64,000 nt of DNA from Ilumatobacteraceae bacterium (GCA_025358075.1 JANYKU010000097.1:1-64000), one strand, 5' to 3'. Counted from the first letter of the stretch, positions 9,932 through 18,903 are shown. Numbers and translations: made by a program. Notes: generated from the sequence alone by a model not told the origin.

Positions 9932-9963
9932 GAGCCGGTCGTTCTTGAGCAAGCACACACTTC

Positions 9964-10962
9964 GTGGTCGCTTCTGGACACGCGAACGCGACGCGATGCA
10001 GCACTGTCTCGCCGTTCGACCGGGAGTCTCTCCGCTCAGTCGGAGGCGTCATCGACGCGCACCTTGCTCGCACACCGCCGCGCATCTGTGCGACGCTCCT
10101 CACCGTGACCTCTGTCGAAGCGGAATTGCCGGAGCGACATGGCCCTGAGTGGGCGGCGTTGGAAGCATCGTCAACAGAGGACCCGTTCATGGTTGAGTCG
10201 GTAGAGCTTCTGAAGGAGGCGGCCGCGCTCTCTGTGCTCACGTGCGGGATTGTGCCTTCGGTACCACATCAACGGAATCCCGCAATTCGGTGCGCGCTGC
10301 TGGTTCGAGCAACCAAGCTGGCCCGATCACTCGTCATCGACACTTGTGTCGCCGACGGCGATCAGCAGCTCGTGTTGAGTCGTCAAGTCATCGAGACGGT
10401 GGCGACTCTCGCGTACCTCCTGGAGGACGAAGATGGGTCGCGCCACGAGAGCTACGTCGCCGACAGCTTGGTTGGTGAGCGTGAGATGATGAAGGACATT
10501 GCCGCGCGCCAAGCCGACGGTGACGGCGCGTGGCCTATCGAGGAGCGGATGATCAGGTCGATCAGACGCAGCGCAGCGGCCGCCGAAGTCGATCTCGACG
10601 ATCTGCCGTCCAGGAAGTCGATTGGCTGGCCGACCGCCGAAAGACGCATCGAGCTACTTGGACCACAGGCATATGTCGCCTATCGGTCCGGATCGGGGGC
10701 CGTGCACGGCGGTTGGCACGACCTCTACGCGAGGCACCTGACGACCGTGGACGGCGGGTTTGTCCCCGATGCGACACCTGGTCCGGCGCGCCCGCAGCCC
10801 TTGTTGATGACCGGTGTGTTGCTCGCCGAAATCAGCGCTGCTTACTTGCGGCTTCGTCCGGCGGAAGAACTGGTCTTCTTCGAGTCACGTCTCACCGACC
10901 TCTTGGAGCGATTGAAGCGCGTCGACGAACTTCACGAGACATGGCTCCAGCGCCGCGGGTGA
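9964..10962 (+). CDS. DUF5677-like hypothetical protein
   Basis: 'SRQVIETVATLAYLLE...YVAYRSGSGAVHGGWHDLY' resembles DUF5677; true start possibly GTG 10105. Confidence 0.5.
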   Translation: MVASGHANATRCSTVSPFDRESLRSVGGVIDAHLARTPPRICATLLTVTSVEAELPERHGPEWAALEASSTEDPFMVESVELLKEAAALSVLTCGIVPSVPHQRNPAIRCALLVRATKLARSLVIDTCVADGDQQLVLSRQVIETVATLAYLLEDEDGSRHESYVADSLVGEREMMKDIAARQADGDGAWPIEERMIRSIRRSAAAAEVDLDDLPSRKSIGWPTAERRIELLGPQAYVAYRSGSGAVHGGWHDLYARHLTTVDGGFVPDATPGPARPQPLLMTGVLLAEISAAYLRLRPAEELVFFESRLTDLLERLKRVDELHETWLQRRG

Positions 10963-10986
10963 CAGCGAGGGGATACTGTGCCTCGC

Positions 10987-11178
10987 ATGACTTCGCTTCT
11001 TCGTGAACTCGCAACCAAGAGAGAAGCGAGCGAGGAGATAGCGATTCGCTACGACTCCGCTCGCCAGATCAGCGAGGTCTTCGAGGACGGTCGATGGGTC
11101 CCGAGTTGGGCCTCGCGCGCCCTTCAGCAGACCAAGAAGTGCGACCACGAGACAGGTGAGGATCAGAAGGGGACGTGA
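10987..11178 (+). CDS. small peptide, candidate RiPP (graspetide-like) precursor
   Basis: 63 aa from ATG 10987, C-terminus ...WASRALQQTKKCDHETGEDQKGT; stop overlaps ATP-grasp start (GTGA at 11175-11178). Confidence 0.55.
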   Translation: MTSLLRELATKREASEEIAIRYDSARQISEVFEDGRWVPSWASRALQQTKKCDHETGEDQKGT

Positions 11179-12104
11179 GCGGTACGCGAGTTGTCGTTCT
11201 CACCAATGAACGGGACTTCGCCGCCGACGTCGTCGTCGATCGACTCCAGCGGTTGGGAGCGATCGTCAGCCGCCTCAACATTGAGTCGGCGCGATCTGAA
11301 GCCGTGGCGCCTTGGTCTCCGGCGGCCGGCGAAGTTCCAATGGATGATCAGCCGACGGTCGTCTGGTGGCGTCAGTTCGAGACGGACGACCATCCGAACG
11401 ACCTTGCGGGCGTTGACGAGCTGTTGGTCGAGAGAGCTCAGTGGAGGTCGTGGGTGGCGACCATGTGCGGGTCGAGGGCTGTCTGGATGAACGATCTCTG
11501 GGCGGCGAGGCGAGCCGAGAACAAGGTCGAGCAACTGCGAACCGCAACCGATGTGGGGTTCTGCGTTCCGCGAACGCTCGTCACCAACAATGCTGCTCAG
11601 GCTGCCGAGTTCGGCCGAAGCGTTGGCGGAGCAGTCGTGAAGACTCTCTCGTCTGGATACTTCTCGTTCTCAGATCAGTCGTTCGTATTCACCGAACTCC
11701 TCGACGACGCCGTGCTCGACAGGGTTGAGGCCTGGTCCGCGGCGCCCCTTGTCGTCCAGCAGCATCTCAGGGGTGCGCTCGATGCTCGGGTGGTTTCGTT
11801 GGGCTCTCGCTGTTTCGGAGCTCGTTGTCGGAGCAAGGGCGTCGATTGGAGGAAGACGCCGTTCGATGCAACGCTCTGGTCTACGTGGGAAGTACCGCCG
11901 GACATTGCATCTCGTTGTAAGAACTACCGTGCGCAGCTTGGACTTGAGTTCGCTGCGTTCGACTTCATGGTGACGGACGAGGCGACGTACTTCCTCGAAG
12001 CGAATCAGGCCGGCGAGTGGATGTTTCTCGACAGAGTCCTCGAACTTGGCATCGGACCCGCGATCGCCGACCATCTGCTCGTCATGGGGAGTGCTCGTGA
12101 CTGA
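11175..12104 (+). CDS. ATP-grasp ligase, MvdC/MvdD/TgmB-like
   Basis: 'NDLWAARRAENKVEQLRTATDVGFCVPRTLVTNN...AVVKTLSSGY...LEFAAFDFMVTDEATYFLEANQAGEW' is an ATP-grasp layout; SD-like AGAAGGGG upstream of GTG. Confidence 0.8.
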   Translation: MSGTRVVVLTNERDFAADVVVDRLQRLGAIVSRLNIESARSEAVAPWSPAAGEVPMDDQPTVVWWRQFETDDHPNDLAGVDELLVERAQWRSWVATMCGSRAVWMNDLWAARRAENKVEQLRTATDVGFCVPRTLVTNNAAQAAEFGRSVGGAVVKTLSSGYFSFSDQSFVFTELLDDAVLDRVEAWSAAPLVVQQHLRGALDARVVSLGSRCFGARCRSKGVDWRKTPFDATLWSTWEVPPDIASRCKNYRAQLGLEFAAFDFMVTDEATYFLEANQAGEWMFLDRVLELGIGPAIADHLLVMGSARD

Positions 12105-12960
12105 CCCCACCGATCCAGAAATCGGTGTCGAGGAGGCTGTCCCTACCCTCGCCCCGATCGACCCAACGCCATCAGTTCAGCCGCTTCCGTCACCTCAATC
12201 TGCCTGGTTACTACGAGGCCTTGGGCACGTATGCGGCTTGTGTCGCTCATACGACTTCAGTGCCAGAGTGACTCCTCCCGATGCCTCCGCTCTCCTGGCG
12301 TACTGGACGGTCGAACTCACAGAGCCCGACGTAAGGAAGGCACGCGCAGAGTCAATCGGCCGAGCGTACGACGGAGCGAACAACCGAGGAACCCGCGTTG
12401 AAGCTAAGGCAGTCGGGTATGTGCAGGCGCTTTCGATTGGGTTTGCCATTGTCACTCTCGTCCTCACCCGGGACTCGGTGATCCTTCGCCTGATGTCTTT
12501 GGCTGCGCTTCTCTTCTTCAGTACCGCAACATGGGGAGCACTCGACGTGCTCCGAGTCCGTGCCCGACAACAGCTCTTGGCCAGGGATGCCACCTCCATC
12601 ACGGACGGGCTGGCCGAGACAGCAACTGCGGCAGCTTGTATGGAGATCCAACACATTCGGTCCTCGAACTTCATCTCAGGCGCGGCCCATGACCTGGCTA
12701 TCGGTGGGCTCTTCGCGCTGACCTCGCTTGTACTCATGGTGTTTGGAGTCGGATCGGCGAATGGCAAGTCGAATGACGAAGGGCCCACGACGCCACCCGT
12801 GGTATCGCTGACGACCGAGGTCGCCACGTCCACAACGTCGGACTCCCAAGTCAGCTCGACCACGTCGGTACTCGGCTCGACCGCTACTCCGCCAGTTTCC
12901 GGCGTAGCGGAGACAGCCCCGATCGATTCCACCTCGACGACGGCACAAACGAGCGGATGA
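12097..12960 (+). CDS. membrane protein with Ser/Thr-rich C-terminal tail
   Basis: GTG 12097 overlaps ATP-grasp stop; three hydrophobic segments; tail PPVVSLTTEVATSTTSDSQVSSTTS. Confidence 0.65.
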   Translation: MTDPTDPEIGVEEAVPTLAPIDPTPSVQPLPSPQSAWLLRGLGHVCGLCRSYDFSARVTPPDASALLAYWTVELTEPDVRKARAESIGRAYDGANNRGTRVEAKAVGYVQALSIGFAIVTLVLTRDSVILRLMSLAALLFFSTATWGALDVLRVRARQQLLARDATSITDGLAETATAAACMEIQHIRSSNFISGAAHDLAIGGLFALTSLVLMVFGVGSANGKSNDEGPTTPPVVSLTTEVATSTTSDSQVSSTTSVLGSTATPPVSGVAETAPIDSTSTTAQTSG

Positions 12961-13153
12961 GCGAGTTGCGAGCTGCCGCGCAACCGAAGTGCTGGGTTGC
13001 AGGACCTCAAAGATCCGCAGACCTTCGAGGTCGTCCCTAGTCCTGATCCCTAGAACTGTCCGGACAAACCAACACCCGCCGTCACGGGTCTGCGCGAGGA
13101 CGCAGCTCAGAGCAGCTGAGCATCACAGTCCACCACCCAGAGAATCCAGGACG

Positions 13154-13237
13154 GTGATCCACACGATCTTCGAAGGCACGTCGGAGATCCAGCAACTGGT
13201 GATCGCCCGGGCGATCAGCGGCATGCGCATCGAATAA
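13154..13237 (+). pseudogene. acyl-CoA dehydrogenase C-terminal remnant
   Basis: VIHTIFEGTSEIQQLVIARAISGMRIE* matches the highly conserved ACAD C-terminus; no upstream ACAD coding. Confidence 0.8.
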
Positions 13238-13240
13238 TGG

Positions 13241-13287
13241 AAGTGCGTAGTTTCGATGCACACAGTGCGCATCGAGATTACGCACTT
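13241..13287. terminator. 21-nt imperfect inverted repeat, likely terminator of the truncated gene
   Basis: AAGTGCGTAGTTTCGATGCAC (13241-13261) / GCGCATCGAGATTACGCACTT (13267-13287), 5-nt loop, 18 Watson-Crick + 2 G:U pairs. Confidence 0.65.
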
Positions 13288-13325
13288 CCCGTCGGAGTCA
13301 TCTTGGGTTGTCGCAGACGAGCGTC

Positions 13326-13355
13326 TGAGACGAGGCGTCTGCAACACTCGTCTCA
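13326..13355. promoter_or_regulatory. inverted repeat TGAGACGAG-N12-CTCGTCTCA reaching the ATG of the truncated VOC gene
   Basis: 9-bp perfect arms 13326-13334 / 13347-13355. Confidence 0.55.
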
Positions 13356-13489
13356 TGCCCCCTGCGGGATTCCACTCTGTGACGCCTCGCATCTTGGAGT
13401 CCGACGTCGCCGCGCAGGTTCAGTTTCTTCGGAGCGTCTTCGATGCGACCGGCGAGGCCGTCGCTCACCCGATCCGTCCAGGCCGTTGA
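13355..13489 (+). pseudogene. VOC/glyoxalase-like protein, N-terminal fragment
   Basis: MPPAGFHSVTPRILESDVAAQVQFLRSVFDATGEAVAHPIRPGR* resembles the N-terminus of PhnB/VOC proteins, then stops. Confidence 0.65.
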
Positions 13490-13491
13490 CC

Positions 13492-14205
13492 GTGTACGGG
13501 CCGATCTGCCCGGTGCCGGTGAAACGTGCCGCGATGGTGCATTGGTGGGAGGAACTGACCTTCATCCATTGGCGCTTCGACCCGGAGGTCGTTCAGCGAC
13601 TGCTCCCTCGTGGACTCACCGTCGAGACGTTCGACGGCACTGCTTGGGTGGGTCTCGTGCCCTTCTTTCTGCGTGTTGGTCTTCCCAAGGTTCGACCGAT
13701 CCCGTGGCTGTCGAGGTTCCCAGAGACGAACGTGCGGACCTACGCCCGCAGTGCCGACGGCACGAGCGGGGTGTGGTTCTTCTCGCTCGACGCCGCTCGC
13801 GCCGGTGCGGTGATAGCGGCCCGCAGCACCTATCGCCTGCCGTACTTCTGGTCGAAGATGAGCATCGAGCACTCCGGATCGACGATCTCGTACCAGTCGG
13901 TTCGCCGTTGGCCGCGTCCTCGGGCGGCGAGTGCCGCGACGATCGACATCGGGACGCGCTACGCGCCCGACGAGTTGACCGAGCTCGATCATTTCCTGAC
14001 AGCGCGATGGGCGTTGTTCAGCGCTCCGCGAAGTGGCTTGCACCAAGCTCGGGCATTTCACGACCAATGGCCCTTACACCGGGCGCGCCTCGTGGATCTC
14101 GACGATTCGTTGGTGATCGCGGCCGGGCTGCCGAGTCCGCAGGGTTCGCCGTTGGTGCACTATGCGCCATCGGTAGAGGTACGCATCGGATGGCCGACGA
14201 AGTGA
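13492..14205 (+). CDS. DUF2071 (YqjF-like) protein
   Basis: 'WWEELTFIHWRFDPEVVQRLLPRGLTVETFDGTAWVGLVPF' typical DUF2071; GTG 13492. Confidence 0.8.
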   Translation: MYGPICPVPVKRAAMVHWWEELTFIHWRFDPEVVQRLLPRGLTVETFDGTAWVGLVPFFLRVGLPKVRPIPWLSRFPETNVRTYARSADGTSGVWFFSLDAARAGAVIAARSTYRLPYFWSKMSIEHSGSTISYQSVRRWPRPRAASAATIDIGTRYAPDELTELDHFLTARWALFSAPRSGLHQARAFHDQWPLHRARLVDLDDSLVIAAGLPSPQGSPLVHYAPSVEVRIGWPTK

Positions 14206-14234
14206 CGGCTGATCGAACGGCTCGAGTAGAGCGG

Positions 14235-14423
14235 CTACCCGCGCTTCTTGGACTTCTTGGTCTTCTTCGTTGATTCGGGACTCGGTGGCGGGGGCGCCTC
14301 GAACTGTTCGGCAAATTCGCGCAGCGACGAAGGCGGAGCCACGTGACCCGACACCAGGTCGTCGATTTGGCGTTGCAGCTCCTGGGCGTGTGCCTCTTGC
14401 TCGCGGCTCAGTTTTTGCTTCAC
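14235..14423 (-). CDS. 62-aa peptide with Pro- and Lys-rich C-terminus
   Basis: MKQKLSREQEAHAQELQRQIDDLVSGH...PPPPSPESTKKTKKSKKRG; 4 nt downstream of the preceding operon gene. Confidence 0.5.
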   Translation of the reverse strand: MKQKLSREQEAHAQELQRQIDDLVSGHVAPPSSLREFAEQFEAPPPPSPESTKKTKKSKKRG

Positions 14424-14427
14424 GGGC

Positions 14428-15285
14428 CTAGTTGATCAGTTCGGCGATCCGCGTCTCGAGTTCTTGCGCCCAGGATGCGGATGACTTGTCGACCGACGAC
14501 TTGCCCTTCTTCGGAGCGCCGGCGCTGAGTTGGACCATGGCGGTCTGCATGAGGCCCTTTGGTGCCGCGTTCCGCATCGGCTTGCCACGGATCATCTCGG
14601 ACGAGCGGTCGGAGAACTCGCGCAGGCTGAACCCGCCCGGAATAGCGCCGCGGTCGACGATCTGGCTCTTCGTTCCTTGAACGAACTGCTGGAACAGGTG
14701 CTGCGACACGGGGTCGTACCAGCTGATGTAGCCGCCATCGAGGACCTTCCGCGGCGCTTTGACGGCACCGGTGTAGCTGTAGCGAACACCCGATGTAGAC
14801 GTCGGGTCGAAGAAGTGTGGTGTGTAGAAGTCGGAGACGAGGACGCCGTCAGCGGTGTAGCCGTACTTCGCCTCTTCACTCGGGTCGCAGACCTCGACGA
14901 GGTACAGGACTCTGCCCTGGCCGGCCTTCAGCGAGTTGCTGGCGACGGTGCGGTTGCCCGATGGGTCGGCGAGCATCTCGAGACACTCGTGGCTCGCGGT
15001 GAGCGCCCAGTTGGTGTCGAATTGAACGAGGGCGAACGGTTGACCGTTCTTCTTGTTCGAGTGGAAGCCGGCCGCGCCCTGCTGCTTGATGTCGTCACGC
15101 ACGATGACGGGCCAGTACCCGAGTGGCACGTGCGCCAACTTGCTGAACGCACTGACCGAAGCGTGGATGTTCCAGATCGGACCGAAGTCTCTGGTCACCT
15201 GCTTCTGCAGTGCGGCGGCAACCACACTCACCTCGTCCAGTCCAACCTTCGTGGTCTGGGAAACCAGAGCGACTTGCGCAATCAT
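14428..15285 (-). CDS. hypothetical protein, putative metallopeptidase-like (TASHECLEMLADP)
   Basis: 285 aa; 'ALTASHECLEMLADPSGN' HExxx motif; 4-nt overlap with upstream ATP-grasp gene. Confidence 0.6.
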   Translation of the reverse strand: MIAQVALVSQTTKVGLDEVSVVAAALQKQVTRDFGPIWNIHASVSAFSKLAHVPLGYWPVIVRDDIKQQGAAGFHSNKKNGQPFALVQFDTNWALTASHECLEMLADPSGNRTVASNSLKAGQGRVLYLVEVCDPSEEAKYGYTADGVLVSDFYTPHFFDPTSTSGVRYSYTGAVKAPRKVLDGGYISWYDPVSQHLFQQFVQGTKSQIVDRGAIPGGFSLREFSDRSSEMIRGKPMRNAAPKGLMQTAMVQLSAGAPKKGKSSVDKSSASWAQELETRIAELIN

Positions 15286-16286
15286 GATGCACTCCCCTTG
15301 GTTGAGTAGTCAGATGTTAAGCATGTTGAACTCGCGTGGCAATGGCCTCGGTCCGCGTTGTGCAGCTCCTCGGCGATTGCCAGCGCGATGGGTTGGCCGG
15401 TGTTGCGCTCGTAGTACGAGAACGCCGGCGAAGGATTGACCTCGAAGCAGTACCACTGGTCGTCCGACGTGCGTCGAAGGTCGACGCCGCCGACGGTCAG
15501 CCCCATTCCGCGGACCATCGATACGCAACGATCGGCCACGTCGCCCGGCAGCAGGTACGGCTCCAACTCGACATCGGCACCTTGGCGCGAGGCGTAGCGA
15601 TAGTCGTCGGCGTCGCTGATCGCCTCCGTGGCGAAGGTCGACGAGCCGATCACGTGGACTCGAACATCGACGCCCGGCACGTACTGCTGAAACTGGGTCG
15701 GACCGCTGGCGACGTCGTCGAGCCGATCTACGTGAGTCGCGCCAAGCTGCGAGACGATGCTGCGGACACCGCTGACCGACTTGTAGATCAGCCGCTCGTG
15801 TTGCGCCCAGAACGCTCGAACCTCATCGGCGTCCGTCGTGATCAAGGTGTCGGGCACAGCGAAACCGTGCGTGGCGATCATTGCCAGTTGGAACGGTTTC
15901 GATCCGTTCGCCGCCATCGCAGCCGGTCGGTTCACGACGAGTGCATCGCCGAGGTCGGCCCAGGTGAGTAGCGCCAAGTCGGATCGCATCGCCCGTTCGT
16001 AGCTCGGTGTCCCAGGCGAGGACGACGATGCCCGGCACACCTCCTGGGTCGAGTACGGACGCACGTAGACCGCCCGAACTTCGTCGAGCGAGATTGCCGG
16101 TTGTGTCGAGCAGTCGTAGGTGACGGTGCCGCGAAGTCGACCGCGGTTCGGTGCGCACGACAGTTGGACGTCGCACGCGGCATTGAGCCGTTGGTCATGG
16201 ACTTGTACGTCGGCCCCGAGGGTTGACAACGCGTTTCGAACATCGTCGAACGGGGCATCGCCGGCGACTCCCCACAGCAAGATCAT
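15282..16286 (-). CDS. ATP-grasp ligase (MvdD/RimK-like)
   Basis: 'NRPAAMAANGSKPFQLAMIATHGFAVPDTLITTDADEVRAF...LIYKSVSGVRS...VGGVDLRRTSDDQWYCFEVNPSPAFSYYE'. Confidence 0.8.
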   Translation of the reverse strand: MILLWGVAGDAPFDDVRNALSTLGADVQVHDQRLNAACDVQLSCAPNRGRLRGTVTYDCSTQPAISLDEVRAVYVRPYSTQEVCRASSSSPGTPSYERAMRSDLALLTWADLGDALVVNRPAAMAANGSKPFQLAMIATHGFAVPDTLITTDADEVRAFWAQHERLIYKSVSGVRSIVSQLGATHVDRLDDVASGPTQFQQYVPGVDVRVHVIGSSTFATEAISDADDYRYASRQGADVELEPYLLPGDVADRCVSMVRGMGLTVGGVDLRRTSDDQWYCFEVNPSPAFSYYERNTGQPIALAIAEELHNADRGHCHASSTCLTSDYSTKGSAS

Positions 16287-16945
16287 CGTGTCACGCGCTC
16301 GGAGCTACGGAGATGGTCGAGCACGAGCTCGCGCCACTGCGGGTCGTCGAGCGCCGGCCGGGCCGTCGCCGCGCACATCTTGCCGTCGATGAAGCGCGCC
16401 GCGAGCATGGTGACCCCGGCCTCGGCCGCGAGACGTAGCGCGGCCTCGGACTCTTCGCGCCGCGGCGTTCCGATCGTGGTCGTACCGCAGACGAGAACAT
16501 CGGTTGTATCCGCATCGTCGGTCGCTGCGGTGTGCCACGGAACGTCTGCCCGCGATGCGGCGAGTTGCCAGTGCACGTCGCTCCAAGGCGGCCCGCACAG
16601 GCAAGTTGTGGTCGGACGGTTGACGACCGGGCAGGTCAGCGCGGAGAGCCACGCCACGAGAAAGGCATTGATCTCGGCAGTGAGGTATGCACGGTCGGCA
16701 TCGTCGATGGCCACGAGCTCGTCGCTGATCACCGCCGGGCGACGCGTGACGACGGCGCGAATGTCGCGCACGTCGACCACCGACCCTGACACCACCGCAC
16801 GTCCGCCGTCGGGATCGCCGACTCGAAACGACCACCCCGAACGGCAAAGATCATCCGCGCTGAGCAGTTCCGCGCCTGCTGCAGACCACGCTGTGGCGAG
16901 TGCCGACGCCGCAGAATCGAAGGCACTCGCCACGATCGCGATCAC
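16283..16945 (-). CDS. 221-aa partner protein of the ATP-grasp operon
   Basis: GTG 16945 overlaps the kelch stop by 4 nt; stop overlaps the ATP-grasp start by 4 nt; MvdD-type N-terminal-like text 'VNRPTTTCLCGPPWSDVHWQLAA'. Confidence 0.65.
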   Translation of the reverse strand: MIAIVASAFDSAASALATAWSAAGAELLSADDLCRSGWSFRVGDPDGGRAVVSGSVVDVRDIRAVVTRRPAVISDELVAIDDADRAYLTAEINAFLVAWLSALTCPVVNRPTTTCLCGPPWSDVHWQLAASRADVPWHTAATDDADTTDVLVCGTTTIGTPRREESEAALRLAAEAGVTMLAARFIDGKMCAATARPALDDPQWRELVLDHLRSSERVTR

Positions 16946-18768
16946 CGTCCGGCTCCACGCTTTCGCGGTGCGCTCTTGGCGGGTGCAGCCTTCTTCGCCG
17001 AACCTCGCGAGCTCGAGCCCTTGGGCGCGGCCTTGGTGACCTTCGATGCTTTGGCTGCGGTTCCGGCTCGGCTGCGCGGGGCCGGTGCGGGCTCGCCGAC
17101 GGAATCGGGCAGTGTGCCGACTTCGGGACGCTCCGACGTGCGGACGAAGGATCGAAGCGATCGCACCTCCGACTCGATGGCATCGCTGCGTTCGATCAAG
17201 ATGCGCGTGACCTCTTCCCAACCTTGATCCCCGAAGTGCTCGATGCCGTCGATCTCGCTGATCTTGCGAAGATCCTCGAACACCAGCTTCAGGTTCTCGT
17301 GCTCGAGCTTGAAGTTCTCCTTGATCTCCTTGATCTCCCACTTCAGTTCCTTCCACCGCTTGTGCGTGACGGCGACGCTCACGGATTCGGACGGGATCCC
17401 GTTGGCGATGACGACGATGCTCGATCCTCCGAGGGGCGCCGCCGATGGAACCGTGAAGCGGGTGGTGTGGATCGCTGCTCCGGTCTGGATGCCCATCGTC
17501 GAGTGATCGTGCGTACGGCAGTACGTCACCGTGCCCGTCGCAATGTGCGTGATGCGCACGATCGGGTAGTTGGTGGCCATCGCCCCTTCGTCGCCGTAGA
17601 TGACGGCTTGCGAAAGGCCGTTGAGCTGCCGGCCGTGCAGCGTGTAGGTGGAACCTGGTTGCAAGGCCGAGCCCACCGACGTGATGCTTGGCCGCCAGGT
17701 CGGGTCGTAGGTGCCGTCGGGTGAGTAGATGGCGACAACGCTCGAACCATCCGTGTGCAGAACCTGGCCTGTCGGCAGCAGCATCAGCCTCGATGTGAAT
17801 GGGCTGCCGGTGCCGTTCACCGGGCTTGGGACTTGCGTAAGCGTGCCGGCTGCGGGATCGAACTCGTAGAAGTACAGCGGGTTCCCCCACGTGCCGGCGA
17901 CTGGGTCGTAGGGAGCCACGACGGCCAAGACGCGACCGTTTGGCAGCAGCGCGGCCGGAGCGTCCTTGGCCCCGGTCGTGAGACCGGCGACGACCACCGG
18001 GAAGTCTGGACCGGCTGCCCAGGTGCCCGGCTGATTGGCGATTGACGGAGGCGTGTAGAGAGCCGTGTGGTTCGTTGCTCCGATGGCGAACACGCGGCCA
18101 TCGGGAAGCGCCATCGCTGCCCCGACTTCCTCCGATCCGGCGTCGACCAGCGTCACTGGAGTAGCTCCGGCCGTGACCCAGAGGTCGGCGGCGGGGACGT
18201 ACTTCTCGGTACGCGGCCGGTTGTCGCACTCGATCGCCAGCACCGTCTGATCGCCGAGCAGCACCCAGGTCTCCTCGGTGCTTCGCGAATCTTCCTTGTT
18301 CGCAGCCGCCGTCCATGCATTGGTGACGGGGTCGTAGATCGCCGACCGGTTCGACCCGATGTCGCCGAGCAGCACGCGGCCGTCAGGCAGCAGTACCGAC
18401 GGCGCGTCGCCGATCTCCGTCCACCCTGTCGGCGTGGGAATGGTTGTCCAACTGTCGGCCAGGGGATCGTAGATCTCCGCCGCCAAGAGCTCGACCTGCG
18501 CTCCATTGTTGTACTCGCCACCGGCGACGAAGACGCGGCCATCGGCGAGCACGGAGCAGGCGAAGTACAGCGGCGAGTTGGGGCCGTCGGCGAGTTGTCG
18601 CCAAGTTCCGTTGCGATAGTCGCCAGTCGAGTCGGGGCTCAGCGCGTACCAGTGGTTCGTCCCGTTGTTCGACTCGTCGTGACAGAGCACCGAGCCGTCC
18701 GTGAGCAGGAGCATCGTGCCCGCCCCGAACGTCGGTTGATTGATCAGTGTTTGCCAGGTTCCAGCCAT
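16942..18768 (-). CDS. kelch / galactose-oxidase-like beta-propeller protein with DUF1929-like domain and Lys/Ala-rich tail
   Basis: repeats 'LLTDGSVLCHD', 'VLADGRVFVAGGEYNNG', 'LLPDGRVLLGDIG', 'ALPDGRVFAIGA', 'LLPNGRVLAVVA'; good SD before ATG 18768. Confidence 0.85.
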   Translation of the reverse strand: MAGTWQTLINQPTFGAGTMLLLTDGSVLCHDESNNGTNHWYALSPDSTGDYRNGTWRQLADGPNSPLYFACSVLADGRVFVAGGEYNNGAQVELLAAEIYDPLADSWTTIPTPTGWTEIGDAPSVLLPDGRVLLGDIGSNRSAIYDPVTNAWTAAANKEDSRSTEETWVLLGDQTVLAIECDNRPRTEKYVPAADLWVTAGATPVTLVDAGSEEVGAAMALPDGRVFAIGATNHTALYTPPSIANQPGTWAAGPDFPVVVAGLTTGAKDAPAALLPNGRVLAVVAPYDPVAGTWGNPLYFYEFDPAAGTLTQVPSPVNGTGSPFTSRLMLLPTGQVLHTDGSSVVAIYSPDGTYDPTWRPSITSVGSALQPGSTYTLHGRQLNGLSQAVIYGDEGAMATNYPIVRITHIATGTVTYCRTHDHSTMGIQTGAAIHTTRFTVPSAAPLGGSSIVVIANGIPSESVSVAVTHKRWKELKWEIKEIKENFKLEHENLKLVFEDLRKISEIDGIEHFGDQGWEEVTRILIERSDAIESEVRSLRSFVRTSERPEVGTLPDSVGEPAPAPRSRAGTAAKASKVTKAAPKGSSSRGSAKKAAPAKSAPRKRGAGR

Positions 18769-18903
18769 CGATCCTCCTCGATTCGTACTCTTGGCTCAAG
18801 AGTGTTGTGTCAGAAGGAGTCGTCGACGAGGTGGCGAGATACCGCCGATGACAACCGTCACGCGTGGCGGTTCGGGTCGTTGCCTCGCACTGCTTGCTGA
18901 GGG

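Noticed and set aside
16283-18316. Full 677-aa minus-strand ORF
   Set aside because: Only 16283-16945 is real; the N-terminal part is out-of-frame within the kelch gene.
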